A DNA stretch of 64,000 bases from Allobosea sp. BH3. Its GTDB lineage: Bacteria; Pseudomonadota; Alphaproteobacteria; Rhizobiales; Beijerinckiaceae. Each line of letters begins with the position of its first letter. Within the stretch, counting starts at the first letter, position 1. The position numbers and the translations under genes are program-made. The notes beneath the pieces are model-generated. The model was given only the letters and a program-made list of their open reading frames with translations, ran no database searches and was not told where the DNA came from. The stretch spans positions 62,001 to 126,000 of the forward strand of contig NZ_JAIMCA010000004.1 in the NCBI RefSeq assembly GCF_025499465.1, read 5' to 3'. Positions 1 to 9,591 of the stretch are shown here, one piece after another.

Positions 1-508
1 GACCGCCGCGCCCGGCGCTGCTGGCGAGCCCGACGACACCCGCCCGCCCCGCGACCTTGTCCTGCAGCTCCGTCACCGGCCGCCCGACGAAGGCGACCTT
101 GGCGCTGCCCTCGACCACGGGCAGCGCCCGCCGCGCGGCGCCCTCGCCCGTCACTCTCACGCCGATGAAGCGCGGCACATAGCTCGCCCCGCCCTTGCCG
201 AAGGATTCCCAGCCGCCGGAGGAGACGATCTGCGCCCCGCAGCGCTTGTGGCTGCGCTCGCAGGCCGCCCGCGAGGCGTAGCGTGGCGCGCGCTGCTCGA
301 ACTCGGCCCTGGCGTTGCGATAGGCGAACTCGCATTGCTCGGCGGTCAGCCGCCCCGCCTCGATGCATTCGTCGCGGCGCACATAGGTCGCAGCCGGCGA
401 TTGAGCGGCGAGATCGGCCGGGTTTGCGAGAGAAAGGACGGGCGCGAGCGTGGCGACGCGAAGCGTGGCGAGGATCGAAGCCGGAATCATCATGGCGCGT
501 AAGAGCAT
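1..508 (-). CDS. DUF1190 (YgiB-like) protein, C-terminus cut off by window edge
   Basis: Reading leftward from an ATG at 508, an open frame runs off the start of the window. A hydrophobic, signal-like N-terminus of about 35 residues is followed by RRDECIEAGRLTAEQCEFAY and then ASRAACERSHKRCGAQ. This spacing of Cys residues is typical of DUF1190/YgiB proteins, which are small exported proteins of unknown function. Other in-frame ATGs at 493 and 490 could be the true start, and none has a strong ribosome binding site. A RIME1-like repeat lies just upstream. The family call is good; the function is unknown. Confidence 0.7.
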   Translation of the reverse strand, partial: MLLRAMMIPASILATLRVATLAPVLSLANPADLAAQSPAATYVRRDECIEAGRLTAEQCEFAYRNARAEFEQRAPRYASRAACERSHKRCGAQIVSSGGWESFGKGGASYVPRFIGVRVTGEGAARRALPVVEGSAKVAFVGRPVTELQDKVAGRAGVVGLASSAGRGG

Positions 509-522
509 GATGATTATGGCTT

Positions 523-626
523 TAAAGCATCGCCCCGAAAGGTGGAATGCGGTTTTCGGATAAAATCGATGCACAATCAAAGAGCTGAAGCATCGGCCGA
601 ATACGGTATTCGGTCCTATGCTTTAG
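523..626. repeat. RIME1-like intergenic repeat, copy 1
   Basis: A two-hairpin element bounded by TAAAGCAT (523-530) and ATGCTTTA (618-625). The first palindrome spans 527-572 (GCATCG...CGATGC around GAAAGGTGG / GGTTTTCGG). The second spans about 588-625 and contains GAATACGGTATTCGG. Its right edge includes the TAA stop codon (623-625, minus strand) of the neighbouring acyl-ACP synthetase. Related copies lie at 31572, 58895 and 63794. Confidence 0.8.
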
Positions 627-2188
627 AGCAGCGCGCGGCGTGATGCGGCCAACTCCCGCGTCGAGCCATAATCGATCTTGCCATTGCCCAGCACTGGGAT
701 CGCCTGCGTCACCAGGATCGCGCGCGGCACCCAGAGCTCAGGGAAGCCCTCCGCCTTCGCTGCCTCCTGCAGCGCCGCGCGATCGGCATCGGGCTTCTCG
801 GTGACGAGGACAAGCTGCTCGCCCTTGCGCGGATCGGGCAGACCGACGACGACATGGTTCTGGTCCGGCCAGACCTTCGCGACCATGCTCTCCACCGCCG
901 CCAGCGAGACCATCTCGCCACCGAGCTTGGCGAAGCGCTTGGCGCGGCCGCGGATCGCGACGAAGCCATCGTCGAGCACGACGATGTCGCCGGTATCGTG
1001 CCAGCCGCCTTCGGGCGGGACGACGCGGCCGGGCTGCTCGGGGTCGAGATAGCCGAGCATGACGTTCGGCCCGCGCACGGTGAGCCGCCCGCCCTCATGG
1101 ATGCCCTCGACCGGTTCCAGCTTCGCCTCGATCGCCGGCAGGAGCTTGCCGACGGTTCCCTCACGGATAGCAGCCGGCGTGTTGACGGCCAGCACCGGCG
1201 AGCATTCGGTGCAGCCATAGCCTTCGAGGATGGTGGTGCCATAGGGCTCCCACATCCGGCGCGTATCGGGCTTCACCCGCTCGGCCCCGGCCACGACGTA
1301 GCGCACGCTGCCGAGATCGTTGGCATCCGCGGCGCGAGCATAACCTTGCAAAAACGTGTCGGTCGCGAGCAGGAAGGTCGCCTTCGTCTCGCCGATCAGC
1401 TTCGGCACCTGCTTGTAGTGCAGCGGGCTCGGATAGAGCACGACCTTCATCCCGTGCAGCAGCGGCACCATCATCCCCGCCGTCAGGCCGAAGGAATGAA
1501 ACGCCGGCAGTGGGTTCATGAACACGTCCCGCTCCGAGATCGCCCCGCCGGCATGGGCGAAGACCTGCCTGGCGTTCGAGACGAGATTGGCATGGCTCAG
1601 CACCACGCCCTTCGGCCTGCCCTCCGTGCCCGAGGTGAAGAGGACAACAGCCGGATCGTCGGGCTTTGCCTCATAGGCGCGGTGCGCCAGCCCCGGCGCG
1701 AGGCTCATCAGGGCGCCGAGCGCCTTGTCGAGGCTGGTGAGCTGCTTGCGGATGTCTTCGAGATAGACGATCCGCCGCCCCTCCCCCAGCGCCGCGATCT
1801 CGTCGTCGAGCTTGCCCTGGTCGACGAAGCGGCGCGAGGTCAGGATGATCTTGAGCTGCGCCAGCTCGCCCGCTGCCCTGAGATTGCGGACGCCCGCCGT
1901 GAAGTTGAGCATGGCCGGTACGCGGCCGTAGGCGAAGAGCGCAAACAGCGTCACCGCCATGCCCTGCATGTTCGGCAGCAGCACGCCGACATGCTCGCCC
2001 GGCTTCGTCAGCGCCGCGAGTTTGCGGCCGAGCACCAGAGCGCCCAGCACGAGATTGCCGTAGCTGACCGGCTTGCGCTCCGGATCTTCAAGCGCGATGC
2101 GCCCGCGGCCATGCCGCGCCACGGTCTGGAGCAGCGCGCGGAAGACGGTGATCCGCGACGCTGCGGCGTCGAAGCTGTTGACGGCCAT
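623..2188 (-). CDS. Aas-type AMP-forming acyl-ACP/acyl-CoA synthetase, stand-alone
   Basis: 521 residues of the ANL adenylating superfamily. The AMP-binding loop FTSGTEGRPKG is near residues 184-194, GYGCTECSP near 324-332, WHDTGD near 396-401, and the C-terminal GNGKIDY lysine near 509. As I recall the family, the text follows the synthetase half of E. coli Aas along its length (LPxFHSFGLT, YPSPLHY, RYVVAGAE, GRAKRFAKLGGEMVSL), so the likely substrate is a fatty acid or acyl-ACP, possibly for phospholipid acyl repair. The N-terminal PlsC acyltransferase half of Aas is absent. Its stop codon lies inside a RIME1-like repeat. The exact substrate cannot be read from sequence. Confidence 0.85.
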   Translation of the reverse strand: MAVNSFDAAASRITVFRALLQTVARHGRGRIALEDPERKPVSYGNLVLGALVLGRKLAALTKPGEHVGVLLPNMQGMAVTLFALFAYGRVPAMLNFTAGVRNLRAAGELAQLKIILTSRRFVDQGKLDDEIAALGEGRRIVYLEDIRKQLTSLDKALGALMSLAPGLAHRAYEAKPDDPAVVLFTSGTEGRPKGVVLSHANLVSNARQVFAHAGGAISERDVFMNPLPAFHSFGLTAGMMVPLLHGMKVVLYPSPLHYKQVPKLIGETKATFLLATDTFLQGYARAADANDLGSVRYVVAGAERVKPDTRRMWEPYGTTILEGYGCTECSPVLAVNTPAAIREGTVGKLLPAIEAKLEPVEGIHEGGRLTVRGPNVMLGYLDPEQPGRVVPPEGGWHDTGDIVVLDDGFVAIRGRAKRFAKLGGEMVSLAAVESMVAKVWPDQNHVVVGLPDPRKGEQLVLVTEKPDADRAALQEAAKAEGFPELWVPRAILVTQAIPVLGNGKIDYGSTRELAASRRALL

Positions 2189-2266
2189 GTCCGGTGCCCC
2201 TTCCGGGTCGGCGTTTCCTCGGGGGTCAACCTAATGAGATCGGCGCGGGTTTCAACGGAGAGCAGC

Positions 2267-2365
2267 CGTCATTCTCGGGCGAAGCGAAGCGTAGACCCGA
2301 GAATCTCTTGCAGCATAAGGCGCCTCTTCCGGCCTGATATGCTCGGGTCAAGCCCGAGCATGACG
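2267..2365. repeat. CGTCAT...ATGACG intergenic repeat R1
   Basis: The element starts with CGTCATTCTCGGG and ends with CCCGAGCATGACG. It has two separate hairpins: a left arm CTCGGGCGAAGC...GACCCGAG and a right arm GCTCGGGTCAAGCCCGAGC. It lies between two minus-strand genes. The same architecture recurs at ten other places in the window. Confidence 0.8.
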
Positions 2366-2386
2366 CGCTGAACACCTGCTTCACCC

Positions 2387-5203
2387 CTACCCGAACGCCC
2401 CGATCTCATGCTGGATCGCGCCGGAAATCTCGCGGATCAGCTCGAACTGGGCCAGCATCGGCGCGAAGATGTCGCGATGCAGCCCCTCATAGGTGCCACC
2501 CTCGCGCGGGCCGGGCGGCTCGCCGAAATCGAGCCCCACGGTCGGATCGGGCGCCTGCGGGAAGATTTCGGCCATCAGCGCGAGGCAGGCCGGCACGTCG
2601 AGCCTGAGCAGCCGCTCGACCAGCGCCTCGCGCGTCAGCCCCGCATGCGGGCGGAAATCCGGGATATGGGCGAAGGCGAGCCAGATGCGGTGCATGGCCG
2701 CCAGCCGCAGCGCATGCAGCGCCGCGAGCCTGACCGGCATCTCGGGCACGTCCTCCGCCACGGCCTTGAGCTTCAGCGCATCGGCCGAAAGCCGCCAGAA
2801 CAGCCGGCGCAGCGCCGGCGCCAGCTCCAGCCGCGAGAGCGCCTCCGCCACCGCCAGCAGTTCCTCCCGCCGTCCATCGCGCACCGTGCGCCGCGCCCGG
2901 TCGAACCAGCTTCCGGGGTCGAGCGAGTCGAGATAGGCGCGCAGCACGTCGAGGTCGCTGTTGGCCATGGCGGCGGCGGCGAGGCGATAGGCCCTGTCGA
3001 AGCGCTCGGAGCGGTCGCGCATCTGGCGGAACAGGTCGGGGGAGCGCGAGGCGGCATGGCCGATGCCGTGCATGCTGTTCGCCATCCAGCCGAGCTGCTG
3101 CAGGATGGCGTTGTTGGGGATGGCGCGCAGCTCGCGCGGGTGGCGGATACGCGTCGGCCCGCCGGCATCGCTCTGCCGCGCCGCCGGGCGCGAGCCGGTC
3201 TTGTCGAGCAGCGAGGGGCCGAAGGTGCCGATCAGCGCGGCATAGCCCGGATCGTCGACGAGGACGTTCATTTCTTCGCGCACGGTCTGGAAGAACTCGC
3301 TCGCGAAATCCGGCTCGTCATAGATCGGATCGGGCGCGCTCTCCGACGAGGCGAAGACAGCTTCCGCGATGCGCCCGACGGTGGCCCCCGCAAGCTGCGG
3401 CGTGCCGAACAGCAGATAGCCGTCGCTGCCCTGGAAGCTCGTCTCGCGCACGGTCCGGATACCGGCCTTGGCGAAGGCCTGCCGCGCGAAGGCAGGGTCG
3501 AGATAAGCGAAGCGATCCGCCAGGCTGCCGGGATGAGCCCCGCGCCCGACCGACTCGCCATGGGTGTCGAAGATGACCAGCTCGACATCCTGGAGCTTGT
3601 AGCGGGCGAGCAGCTCGCAGATGCGGATGCGCAACCGCTCGACCCAGAAGGTCGATGCCACCTGCCCGATATAGCGGCCGGAATCGGAGTAGCCGAACTG
3701 GATGCAGAGCCGGCCGTGCTGCTTCAGGTACTCGCGGAAATGCGGGCTGCGCAGCGCCTCGTCGATGATGCGCGGCCCCTGCTCCAGCGCATCCGAGGTC
3801 TCGAACAGCGGCGAGATCTCGATCCGGTCGGCGATGCCGAAGCGGCTCGCGAGCCAGAGCGCGCAGAGCAGCGTGTAGCCGGTCTCGGTCTCCGCGATCA
3901 GGAAGCGCACCGGCTTCGAGCCGTCGAGATGCTTCACGATCTGCGCGATCGTCATCATCATCCGCGTGGCCGAGGCGCGCTCGGCCGCGAGCGCGCCGAA
4001 ATCCACCGCCACCGGCTCGACCTGTGCCAGTGCATTGTTGGCAGCGGCCAGGAAAGCGCGCCGCTGCGCCGGCTGCTCCGGCTCCTCTTCGAGCGGGATC
4101 ACGCTGCGCAGCGCATTATGAAGCTGCGAAGCGTTGAGCCGGAAATGCGGCAGCGCGATCGAGACGCCATGGGCGACGCAGCCCGCCCGGATCAGCGCCA
4201 GATCGAGCTTCGCATCCTCCGGGGCTTCCGCCAGCGCCTTGTCGAGCGCCGCGATCAGGCCAGAGGCCTCCGGCAGCGCCGTCGCGCGCTCCTTCACCAG
4301 CGACAGGGCGAAAGCCTGCAAAGCCGGCAGCGAAGGCTGCGTGCCGATCGCTGGCGCCAAAGCCAACTGGCTTTCCACGGCCGCCAGCGCCTCACCGACC
4401 AGCCTGCGCACGCCATCGGCGGCCGGCACCTGCGGCAGCTTTTCGAGGATGCGGGCGAACTGGCCGCGCTTCGATTCCAGCCGGTAGCGCAACGTGTCCC
4501 ACCAGCCGATATCGGTGCGCCCGTCCGTGTCGCAGCCGACCCAGGAGGCGAGCGTCACCGGCTTCGGCGCGAACGCGGTCCACTCCTTGGGCCAGCGCTC
4601 GCGCGCCTCGGTGAAGATGGCCGCGTTGAGCCGGTCGATGGCATCGCGGGCATGGCGCACGGCGTAGCGTGCCTGCTCGAACTCGTCCTGCAAGGTGATC
4701 CGGCCATCGGGGCGGAAGGTCAGTTCCGGCGCTTCGAAGACCGCCTCGCCTTGCGTCCCTCCCGAAGCGAGATCGGCGAGCGCATGGCAGAGCTGGCGCG
4801 TCATGCCGAAGGTCGGATGGGCGGTGAACACGGCGGCGAAACGCGTGCGCTCCGTCGCCTGCCGGAAATCCTCGAAGGAGCCCGCCGTCGAGGCCGCCTC
4901 GGCTGCCAAGGTGGCGAAGACGCCGGCCTCGTTCCTGTCGAGCCCGACATAGCGCGAGACGCGGCCCGCACGCTGGCGCAGAGCCTGCCGTCCGAGATGG
5001 CGGACCAGCTCACCCGCGCCCTCGGCCGTCAGCTCGCCGCGATCCATCAACCGGGTCAGCCAGAGCGTCACCCGCAGGATCGGGTTGCCGAAGGGGTCGT
5101 CGCGGGAATCGCGGCGCGCCTTCTCGATGCGGATCAGCAACTCCTCGGCGAGCGTAGCAATGTCAGGGACGGAAGCCTTGTTCTTCGCGGTCATTCCGGT
5201 CAT
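2387..5203 (-). CDS. ppc: Divergent phosphoenolpyruvate carboxylase
   Basis: 938 residues, the usual length of bacterial PEP carboxylase, which fixes bicarbonate onto PEP to make oxaloacetate. FTAHPT (126-131) with the catalytic His is intact. Other signatures are recognisable but altered: CDTDGRTD (224-231) where GGDRDGNP is usual, GYSDSGR (504-510) where GYSDSAKDAG is usual, THGESVGRG (547-555) where FHGRGGxxGRGG is usual, and VRETSFQGSDG (585-595) where VTEQGE is usual. RAIPNNAILQQLGW near 690 corresponds to the family RxIPW region. The C-terminus ends in FG instead of NTG. The fold assignment is firm; catalytic activity is not assured because key Arg and Lys positions differ. The gene stands alone. 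Confidence 0.8.
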   Translation of the reverse strand: MTGMTAKNKASVPDIATLAEELLIRIEKARRDSRDDPFGNPILRVTLWLTRLMDRGELTAEGAGELVRHLGRQALRQRAGRVSRYVGLDRNEAGVFATLAAEAASTAGSFEDFRQATERTRFAAVFTAHPTFGMTRQLCHALADLASGGTQGEAVFEAPELTFRPDGRITLQDEFEQARYAVRHARDAIDRLNAAIFTEARERWPKEWTAFAPKPVTLASWVGCDTDGRTDIGWWDTLRYRLESKRGQFARILEKLPQVPAADGVRRLVGEALAAVESQLALAPAIGTQPSLPALQAFALSLVKERATALPEASGLIAALDKALAEAPEDAKLDLALIRAGCVAHGVSIALPHFRLNASQLHNALRSVIPLEEEPEQPAQRRAFLAAANNALAQVEPVAVDFGALAAERASATRMMMTIAQIVKHLDGSKPVRFLIAETETGYTLLCALWLASRFGIADRIEISPLFETSDALEQGPRIIDEALRSPHFREYLKQHGRLCIQFGYSDSGRYIGQVASTFWVERLRIRICELLARYKLQDVELVIFDTHGESVGRGAHPGSLADRFAYLDPAFARQAFAKAGIRTVRETSFQGSDGYLLFGTPQLAGATVGRIAEAVFASSESAPDPIYDEPDFASEFFQTVREEMNVLVDDPGYAALIGTFGPSLLDKTGSRPAARQSDAGGPTRIRHPRELRAIPNNAILQQLGWMANSMHGIGHAASRSPDLFRQMRDRSERFDRAYRLAAAAMANSDLDVLRAYLDSLDPGSWFDRARRTVRDGRREELLAVAEALSRLELAPALRRLFWRLSADALKLKAVAEDVPEMPVRLAALHALRLAAMHRIWLAFAHIPDFRPHAGLTREALVERLLRLDVPACLALMAEIFPQAPDPTVGLDFGEPPGPREGGTYEGLHRDIFAPMLAQFELIREISGAIQHEIGAFG

Positions 5204-5459
5204 CGCCAGCCTCCACGCTCCGCCCGGCCATGGCCGCGGCTCGCGCCTTCACGGCAAGGCTTCGCTGCATTGCATCATCGGAAAGCCGGGCCGGCAAGCA
5301 TCGCGAATGTTGACGTTGCGTCATTTTCAGGCGCGAGCCGCCTGCGGCAGAAGCATTCCGGCCTCGTCTCCGAGGCGGGTTGCCGGCCTTTCGCGGCACG
5401 GGCATAGCGGCGGGCCTCTTCCCTCCCGCTTTATCGCCCTCCGAAAGCCTCACGACATC

Positions 5460-6353
5460 ATGACCTCCCGCACGCAATGGTTAGGGCTCCTCTGTGGGCT
5501 CGCGACCGCGCTCATCTGGGGGGTGCAATCGGTCGTCACGCGCCACGCCATGCTGATCGGGCTCGCGCCAGCGGACGTGACGATTCTGCGCTTTGTCGCA
5601 GCGGCGGCCGCGCTGCTGCCCTGGGCCCTGTGGAACATGCGCCCATTCCCAACAGGCTCTCTCGGCTGGCGGCGCGCCTGGGTCGTGGTGCTGCTGGTCG
5701 GGCCGCCCTACAGCCTCGTCCTCGTCGGCGGCGCTGTCTTCGCTCCGGCCCTGCACAGCGCGGTCATCTCGCCCGGCTTGATCCCGGTCTTCACGGCCGT
5801 GCTGGTGTTCCTGGTGACGGGCGAGCGCGCCGGGCGCATGCGGATGGTCGGCCTCGGCGTCATCATCCTCGGCATCGCGATCTTCTCCCGCGACGCGCTC
5901 GCCGCGGCTCCGTCCCGGCCCGATGCCTGGATCGGAGATCTGCTCTTCGTGCTCGTGGCGCTGATGTGGTCGATCTTCGGGCTACTGGCAAAACGCTGGA
6001 AGGTGAGCTCGGTCGAGGTCACCGCGGCCTCCTGCCTGCTCTCGGTGCCCTTGCTGCCTCTGCTCGTGCTGGCCCTGCCGGTCAACCTGCTGCGGGTACC
6101 CTTGGCCGAGATCGCGCTGCAGGCGGCCTATCAGGGCGTGCTCGTCGGCGTGGTCGCGCTTTATCTCTATGCCCGCGCCATCGAACTTCTCGGCGCCGCC
6201 AGAGCGACGCTCTTTCTGCCTCTCGTCCCGGTTGTCACCACGGCCGCAAGCGCAATGCTGCTGGCCGAAACGCCGACGCCGGCCGAACTCATCGGGATGG
6301 CCGTGGCTGTGACGGGCATGGCGATCGCCTTCCGCTCGCCCTCGGCGGGGTGA
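5460..6353 (+). CDS. EamA/DMT-family membrane transporter
   Basis: 297 residues from ATG at 5460 (MTSRTQWLGLLCGLATALIW). An upstream in-frame extension exists, but it overlaps the ppc promoter and lacks membrane character. The sequence is almost entirely hydrophobic and would fit about ten helices in two EamA repeats; the second repeat starts near DAWIGDLLFVLVALMWSIFG. This family exports metabolites such as amino acids or nucleosides, or imports some solutes. The substrate is unknown. The gene is monocistronic, facing gpt tail to tail with only 24 bases between. Confidence 0.85.
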   Translation: MTSRTQWLGLLCGLATALIWGVQSVVTRHAMLIGLAPADVTILRFVAAAAALLPWALWNMRPFPTGSLGWRRAWVVVLLVGPPYSLVLVGGAVFAPALHSAVISPGLIPVFTAVLVFLVTGERAGRMRMVGLGVIILGIAIFSRDALAAAPSRPDAWIGDLLFVLVALMWSIFGLLAKRWKVSSVEVTAASCLLSVPLLPLLVLALPVNLLRVPLAEIALQAAYQGVLVGVVALYLYARAIELLGAARATLFLPLVPVVTTAASAMLLAETPTPAELIGMAVAVTGMAIAFRSPSAG

Positions 6354-6377
6354 ACGCCGGCCCCTTGGGCGGTTGCC

Positions 6378-6887
6378 TCAGCCCTGATGCCCCTTGGCGA
6401 TCGGCTCGACATAGGAAAGCCCCATGTCCCAGGGGAAATAGATCCAGGTGTCCTGGCTGACTTCGGTGATGAAGGTGTCCACCATCGGCACGCCGGCGGG
6501 CTTCGCATAGACCGTGGCGAAATGCGCGTTCGGCAGCATCTCGCGCACCACGCGGGCGGTCTTGCCGGTGTCGGTCAGGTCGTCGACCACGAGCACGCCC
6601 TTGCCCATGCCGTCGCCGATCTCCTTGATGTTCGGCGCGACGTCCTTGAGCACCTTGAGCTCGGACTGGTTCTTGTAGTCGTGATAGCTCGCGACGCAGA
6701 CCGTCTCGATCAGTCGCAGACCAAGTTCCCGGCAGATGATCGCCGCCGGCACCAGGCCGCCGCGCGTGATGCAGACCATCGCCTCGAAGGGCCCCTTCTC
6801 GGCGAGCCGCCACGCGAGCGCGCGGGCATCACGATGGAACTGGTCCCAGGAGACCGGGAAGGCCTTGTTGGAGGTCGGTTCGGCCAT
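6378..6887 (-). CDS. gpt: Xanthine-guanine phosphoribosyltransferase
   Basis: 169 residues. The PRPP-binding signature [13 protein letters not shown] is at about 98-110, and [12 protein letters not shown] near 39-50 is the expected preceding loop. The enzyme salvages xanthine and guanine to XMP and GMP with PRPP. Length and N-terminal [15 protein letters not shown] match Gpt-type enzymes rather than hypoxanthine-only ones. The gene lies upstream of none of its own pathway genes here, and 127 bases separate it from the CinA-type gene behind it. Confidence 0.9.
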   Translation of the reverse strand: MAEPTSNKAFPVSWDQFHRDARALAWRLAEKGPFEAMVCITRGGLVPAAIICRELGLRLIETVCVASYHDYKNQSELKVLKDVAPNIKEIGDGMGKGVLVVDDLTDTGKTARVVREMLPNAHFATVYAKPAGVPMVDTFITEVSQDTWIYFPWDMGLSYVEPIAKGHQG

Positions 6888-7014
6888 GGCGCTGCGCTCC
6901 GGAATGCTCGCGGCACAGGCATCGCCGCTCGCGTCGGAAAACCCTATCGGCGCGCGGCTGGCAAGAGGATTCGCGCTCGCAATCCCCAGCGCAGCCTGCT
7001 GCAGGGCAATGGCG

Positions 7015-7779
7015 TCAGCTCAGGAGCTTAGCCCGCTCGGCCTCGACCATGACCTTGACGTCGGCCATGGCGGCTTCGAGCTTCTGCGCATCGCGCGACC
7101 GGACGACGATGTTGGTGTCCGGCCCCGTCTCCGACCAGAACGGGTAGGAACCGATCGAGACGCCCGAATGCGCCTCGGCGATCAGCGCAAGCGGCCCGCC
7201 GATATCGCCTTCGCGCAACCCGGCGCGGACCGTATCGGACAACACCTTGCGGCCGGTCTTGAGCGTCGGCCCGACCACGTCGAGCATCGCCTGCATGATC
7301 GCCGGCACGCCCGCCATCACATAGACATTGCCGATATTGAAGCCGGGCGCCTTCGACACCGAATTGGCGATGAGGTCGGCGCCGGCCGGAATGCGCGCCA
7401 TCCGCATCCGCGCCTCATTCAGATCGGCCGGCGAGAAGCGCTCCGCCAGCATCGCCACCGCCCTGGGATCGTGGTCGATGCTGACGCCGAAGGCGGCGGC
7501 GACCGCATCCGCCGTGATGTCGTCATGCGTCGGCCCGATGCCGCCTGTGGTGAAGACATAGGTGTAGCGGGCGCGCAACGCGTTGAGGGCCGCGACGATC
7601 TCATCGGTGATGTCCGGCACAACCCGGACCTCGCGCAGCTCGATGCCGATATTGGTCAGGTATTCGGCGATGTAGCCGATGTTCTTGTCCTTGGTCCGCC
7701 CGGACAGGATCTCGTCGCCGATGACCAGGATGGCGGCCGTGACGATGGCTGTGGAGAGGCTGTCTTTCGTGGCGGTCAT
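7015..7779 (-). CDS. CinA N-terminal / MoaB-Mog-type molybdopterin-binding protein
   Basis: 254 residues. The MoCF-biosynthesis fold is clear: [20 protein letters not shown] at 13-32 and the loop [13 protein letters not shown] near 78-90. Proteins of this length carry only the N-terminal domain of competence/damage protein CinA (COG1058) and lack the C-terminal nicotinamide-nucleotide amidase domain. The true role in these bacteria is not settled: pyrophosphatase-like cleanup or a Mo-cofactor link is possible. It follows the fkbM gene on the same strand with 25 bases between. Confidence 0.8.
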   Translation of the reverse strand: MTATKDSLSTAIVTAAILVIGDEILSGRTKDKNIGYIAEYLTNIGIELREVRVVPDITDEIVAALNALRARYTYVFTTGGIGPTHDDITADAVAAAFGVSIDHDPRAVAMLAERFSPADLNEARMRMARIPAGADLIANSVSKAPGFNIGNVYVMAGVPAIMQAMLDVVGPTLKTGRKVLSDTVRAGLREGDIGGPLALIAEAHSGVSIGSYPFWSETGPDTNIVVRSRDAQKLEAAMADVKVMVEAERAKLLS

Positions 7780-7804
7780 TGGCGGTGCCCCTCTCAGGCG
7801 ATAG

Positions 7805-8656
7805 TCAGGCGCTCTTGCGCTCGAAGACGAGGTTCAGCCGCGTCTGCTTGATGAGCTCGTAGCCGTTGCGCTTGAGCAGACCGACGAGATCGCTCTGCCA
7901 GCGCTGGCGCGAATCTTCGATGATGACGAAGCCCGGCCAGAGCGACTCCGGCGCATCCCGCAGGAAGGGCTCGAGGATGATGTCCTCCGCCCCTTCGACA
8001 TCGAGCTTGATCGCATCGATGCGCTGGTAGCCCTCGCCCTGGACCAGCGCCAGCAGCGTCATCGCCGGAACCTTGATAGGCTTGGCCGTGCTCGAATTGA
8101 CGATGCGGACGCTCGACTCGCCGCGATTGGCCGTGTCGATGAACAGGGTCAGCTCGCCCGGCTTGTCGGCGAGCGCACAGGCGACGGCCTTGACCGTGCC
8201 GAACGGGTTCTGGGCGATGTTGAAGGCAAGCCGCGCGAAGATTTCCGGCTGCGGCTCCACCGCCAGGATGCGGGCTCCGCGCCCGGCGCGGGCCGCGACG
8301 AAAAGCGAGTAGGCGCCGATATTCGCGCCGACATCGATGAAGGTGAAGCCCTCGCGCAGCCTCGCGGCCAGCATCTCGCGCTCGGTCGCATCGAAATATT
8401 GCGGCGTGAACAGCACGCGCTTCTCGCAGACGTTGCCATCCGGATAGAGCCGCATCCGGGCCCCCAGCGACTCGATGTCGACCGGCGCGCCGTCGAGCGC
8501 GCGCAGGCCGATCCGACGCAGCGCATAGGCGACCTTGCGCCCGAGAAAGCTGTCTGACGCCGAGCGCGTCCAGCCGATGATGCGGGAGAGATAGGCTTTC
8601 GGCGCGAAGCTGCCAAAGGGCTGTTCTTCCGCCTGGGACTGTTCTGTGATGGCCAT
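7805..8656 (-). CDS. FkbM-family SAM-dependent methyltransferase
   Basis: 283 residues from ATG at 8656 (MAITEQSQAEEQ). A longer frame to 8773 exists, but its first 39 residues look non-coding and overlap the divergent map gene. The SAM-binding motif FIDVGANIGAYSLFVAARAG lies near the middle, followed by ILAVEPQPE and later DAIKLDVEGAEDIILEPF, the hallmark of FkbM methyltransferases. Members methylate small molecules or glycans. No glycan genes flank it, so the substrate is open. Confidence 0.8.
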   Translation of the reverse strand: MAITEQSQAEEQPFGSFAPKAYLSRIIGWTRSASDSFLGRKVAYALRRIGLRALDGAPVDIESLGARMRLYPDGNVCEKRVLFTPQYFDATEREMLAARLREGFTFIDVGANIGAYSLFVAARAGRGARILAVEPQPEIFARLAFNIAQNPFGTVKAVACALADKPGELTLFIDTANRGESSVRIVNSSTAKPIKVPAMTLLALVQGEGYQRIDAIKLDVEGAEDIILEPFLRDAPESLWPGFVIIEDSRQRWQSDLVGLLKRNGYELIKQTRLNLVFERKSA

Positions 8657-8766
8657 GAGCCGCCTGATACACCTCGCCGCGCCCCTGCGCCAGCCGCTCG
8701 CGCAACCCGCTTGCGCGAGCGGCCAAAGACAATAGATAAAGGGGCCGGAGGAGTTTTCCGCGCACA

Positions 8767-9591
8767 ATGACATTTGAAGAAACTTTGGGGCGTTCGCGCT
8801 CGCGCGAGCCCGCTATCAAGATTCATGGTCCCGAGGCTTTTGCGGCCCTGCACAAGGCCGGTCGACTCACGGCCGAAGGCCTCGACATGCTCGGCTCCTA
8901 CGTCAAGCCCGGCGTCACCACGCAGCGCCTCGACGACCTCGCCTTCCAGTTCGCCATGGACAACGGCGCCTACCCGGCGACGCTGTTCTACCGCGGCTAC
9001 ACCAAGTCGATCTGCACCTCGATCAACCATGTCGTCTGTCACGGCATCCCTGACGACAAGCCGCTGCGCGAAGGCGACATCGTCAATATCGACTACACGC
9101 TGATCGTCGACGGCTGGCACGGCGATTCCAGCCGGATGTACGGCGTCGGCGAGGTCTCGCGGAAGGCCGAGCGGCTGGTCGAGATTACCCATGAGAGCCT
9201 GATGCGCGGCATCAAGGCCGTGCGCGCCGGTGCCACCACCGGCGATATCGGCTTCGCCATCCAGCGCTATGCCGAGGCCGAACGCTGCTCGGTGGTGCGG
9301 GACTTCTGCGGCCATGGCATCGGCCAGCTCTTCCACGACGCGCCGAACATCCTGCATTACGGCAGCCCCGGCGAAGGCGTCGAGCTCAAGCCCGGCATGG
9401 TCTTCACGATCGAGCCGATGATCAACCTCGGCAAGCCGGGCGTGAAAGTGCTCTCCGACGGCTGGACGGCCGTGACGCGGGACCGTTCGCTCTCGGCCCA
9501 GTTCGAGCATCAGATCGGCGTCACCGAGACGGGCTGTGAGATATTCACCGCCTCGCCCGCCGGGCTCTTCAATCCGCTCGCCGCCAGATGA
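8767..9591 (+). CDS. map: Methionine aminopeptidase, type I
   Basis: 274 residues. The five metal ligands of MAP are visible: Asp109 in VNIDYT, Asp120 in WHGDSS, His in FCGHGIG, Glu in FTIEPM and Glu in FEHQIGVTE. It removes the initiator Met from nascent proteins. A GGAGGAG stretch lies upstream at rather long spacing. The stop overlaps the start of radC by four bases (ATGA), so the two are translationally coupled. This map-radC-DUF488 run is one likely transcription unit. Confidence 0.95.
   Translation: MTFEETLGRSRSREPAIKIHGPEAFAALHKAGRLTAEGLDMLGSYVKPGVTTQRLDDLAFQFAMDNGAYPATLFYRGYTKSICTSINHVVCHGIPDDKPLREGDIVNIDYTLIVDGWHGDSSRMYGVGEVSRKAERLVEITHESLMRGIKAVRAGATTGDIGFAIQRYAEAERCSVVRDFCGHGIGQLFHDAPNILHYGSPGEGVELKPGMVFTIEPMINLGKPGVKVLSDGWTAVTRDRSLSAQFEHQIGVTETGCEIFTASPAGLFNPLAAR

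Noticed and set aside
2408..5407. A 999-residue open frame antisense to the PEP carboxylase gene
   Set aside because: Its translation is Arg/Gln/His-rich without any recognisable domain, while the opposite strand encodes a full PEPC. Long antisense frames are common in GC-rich DNA.
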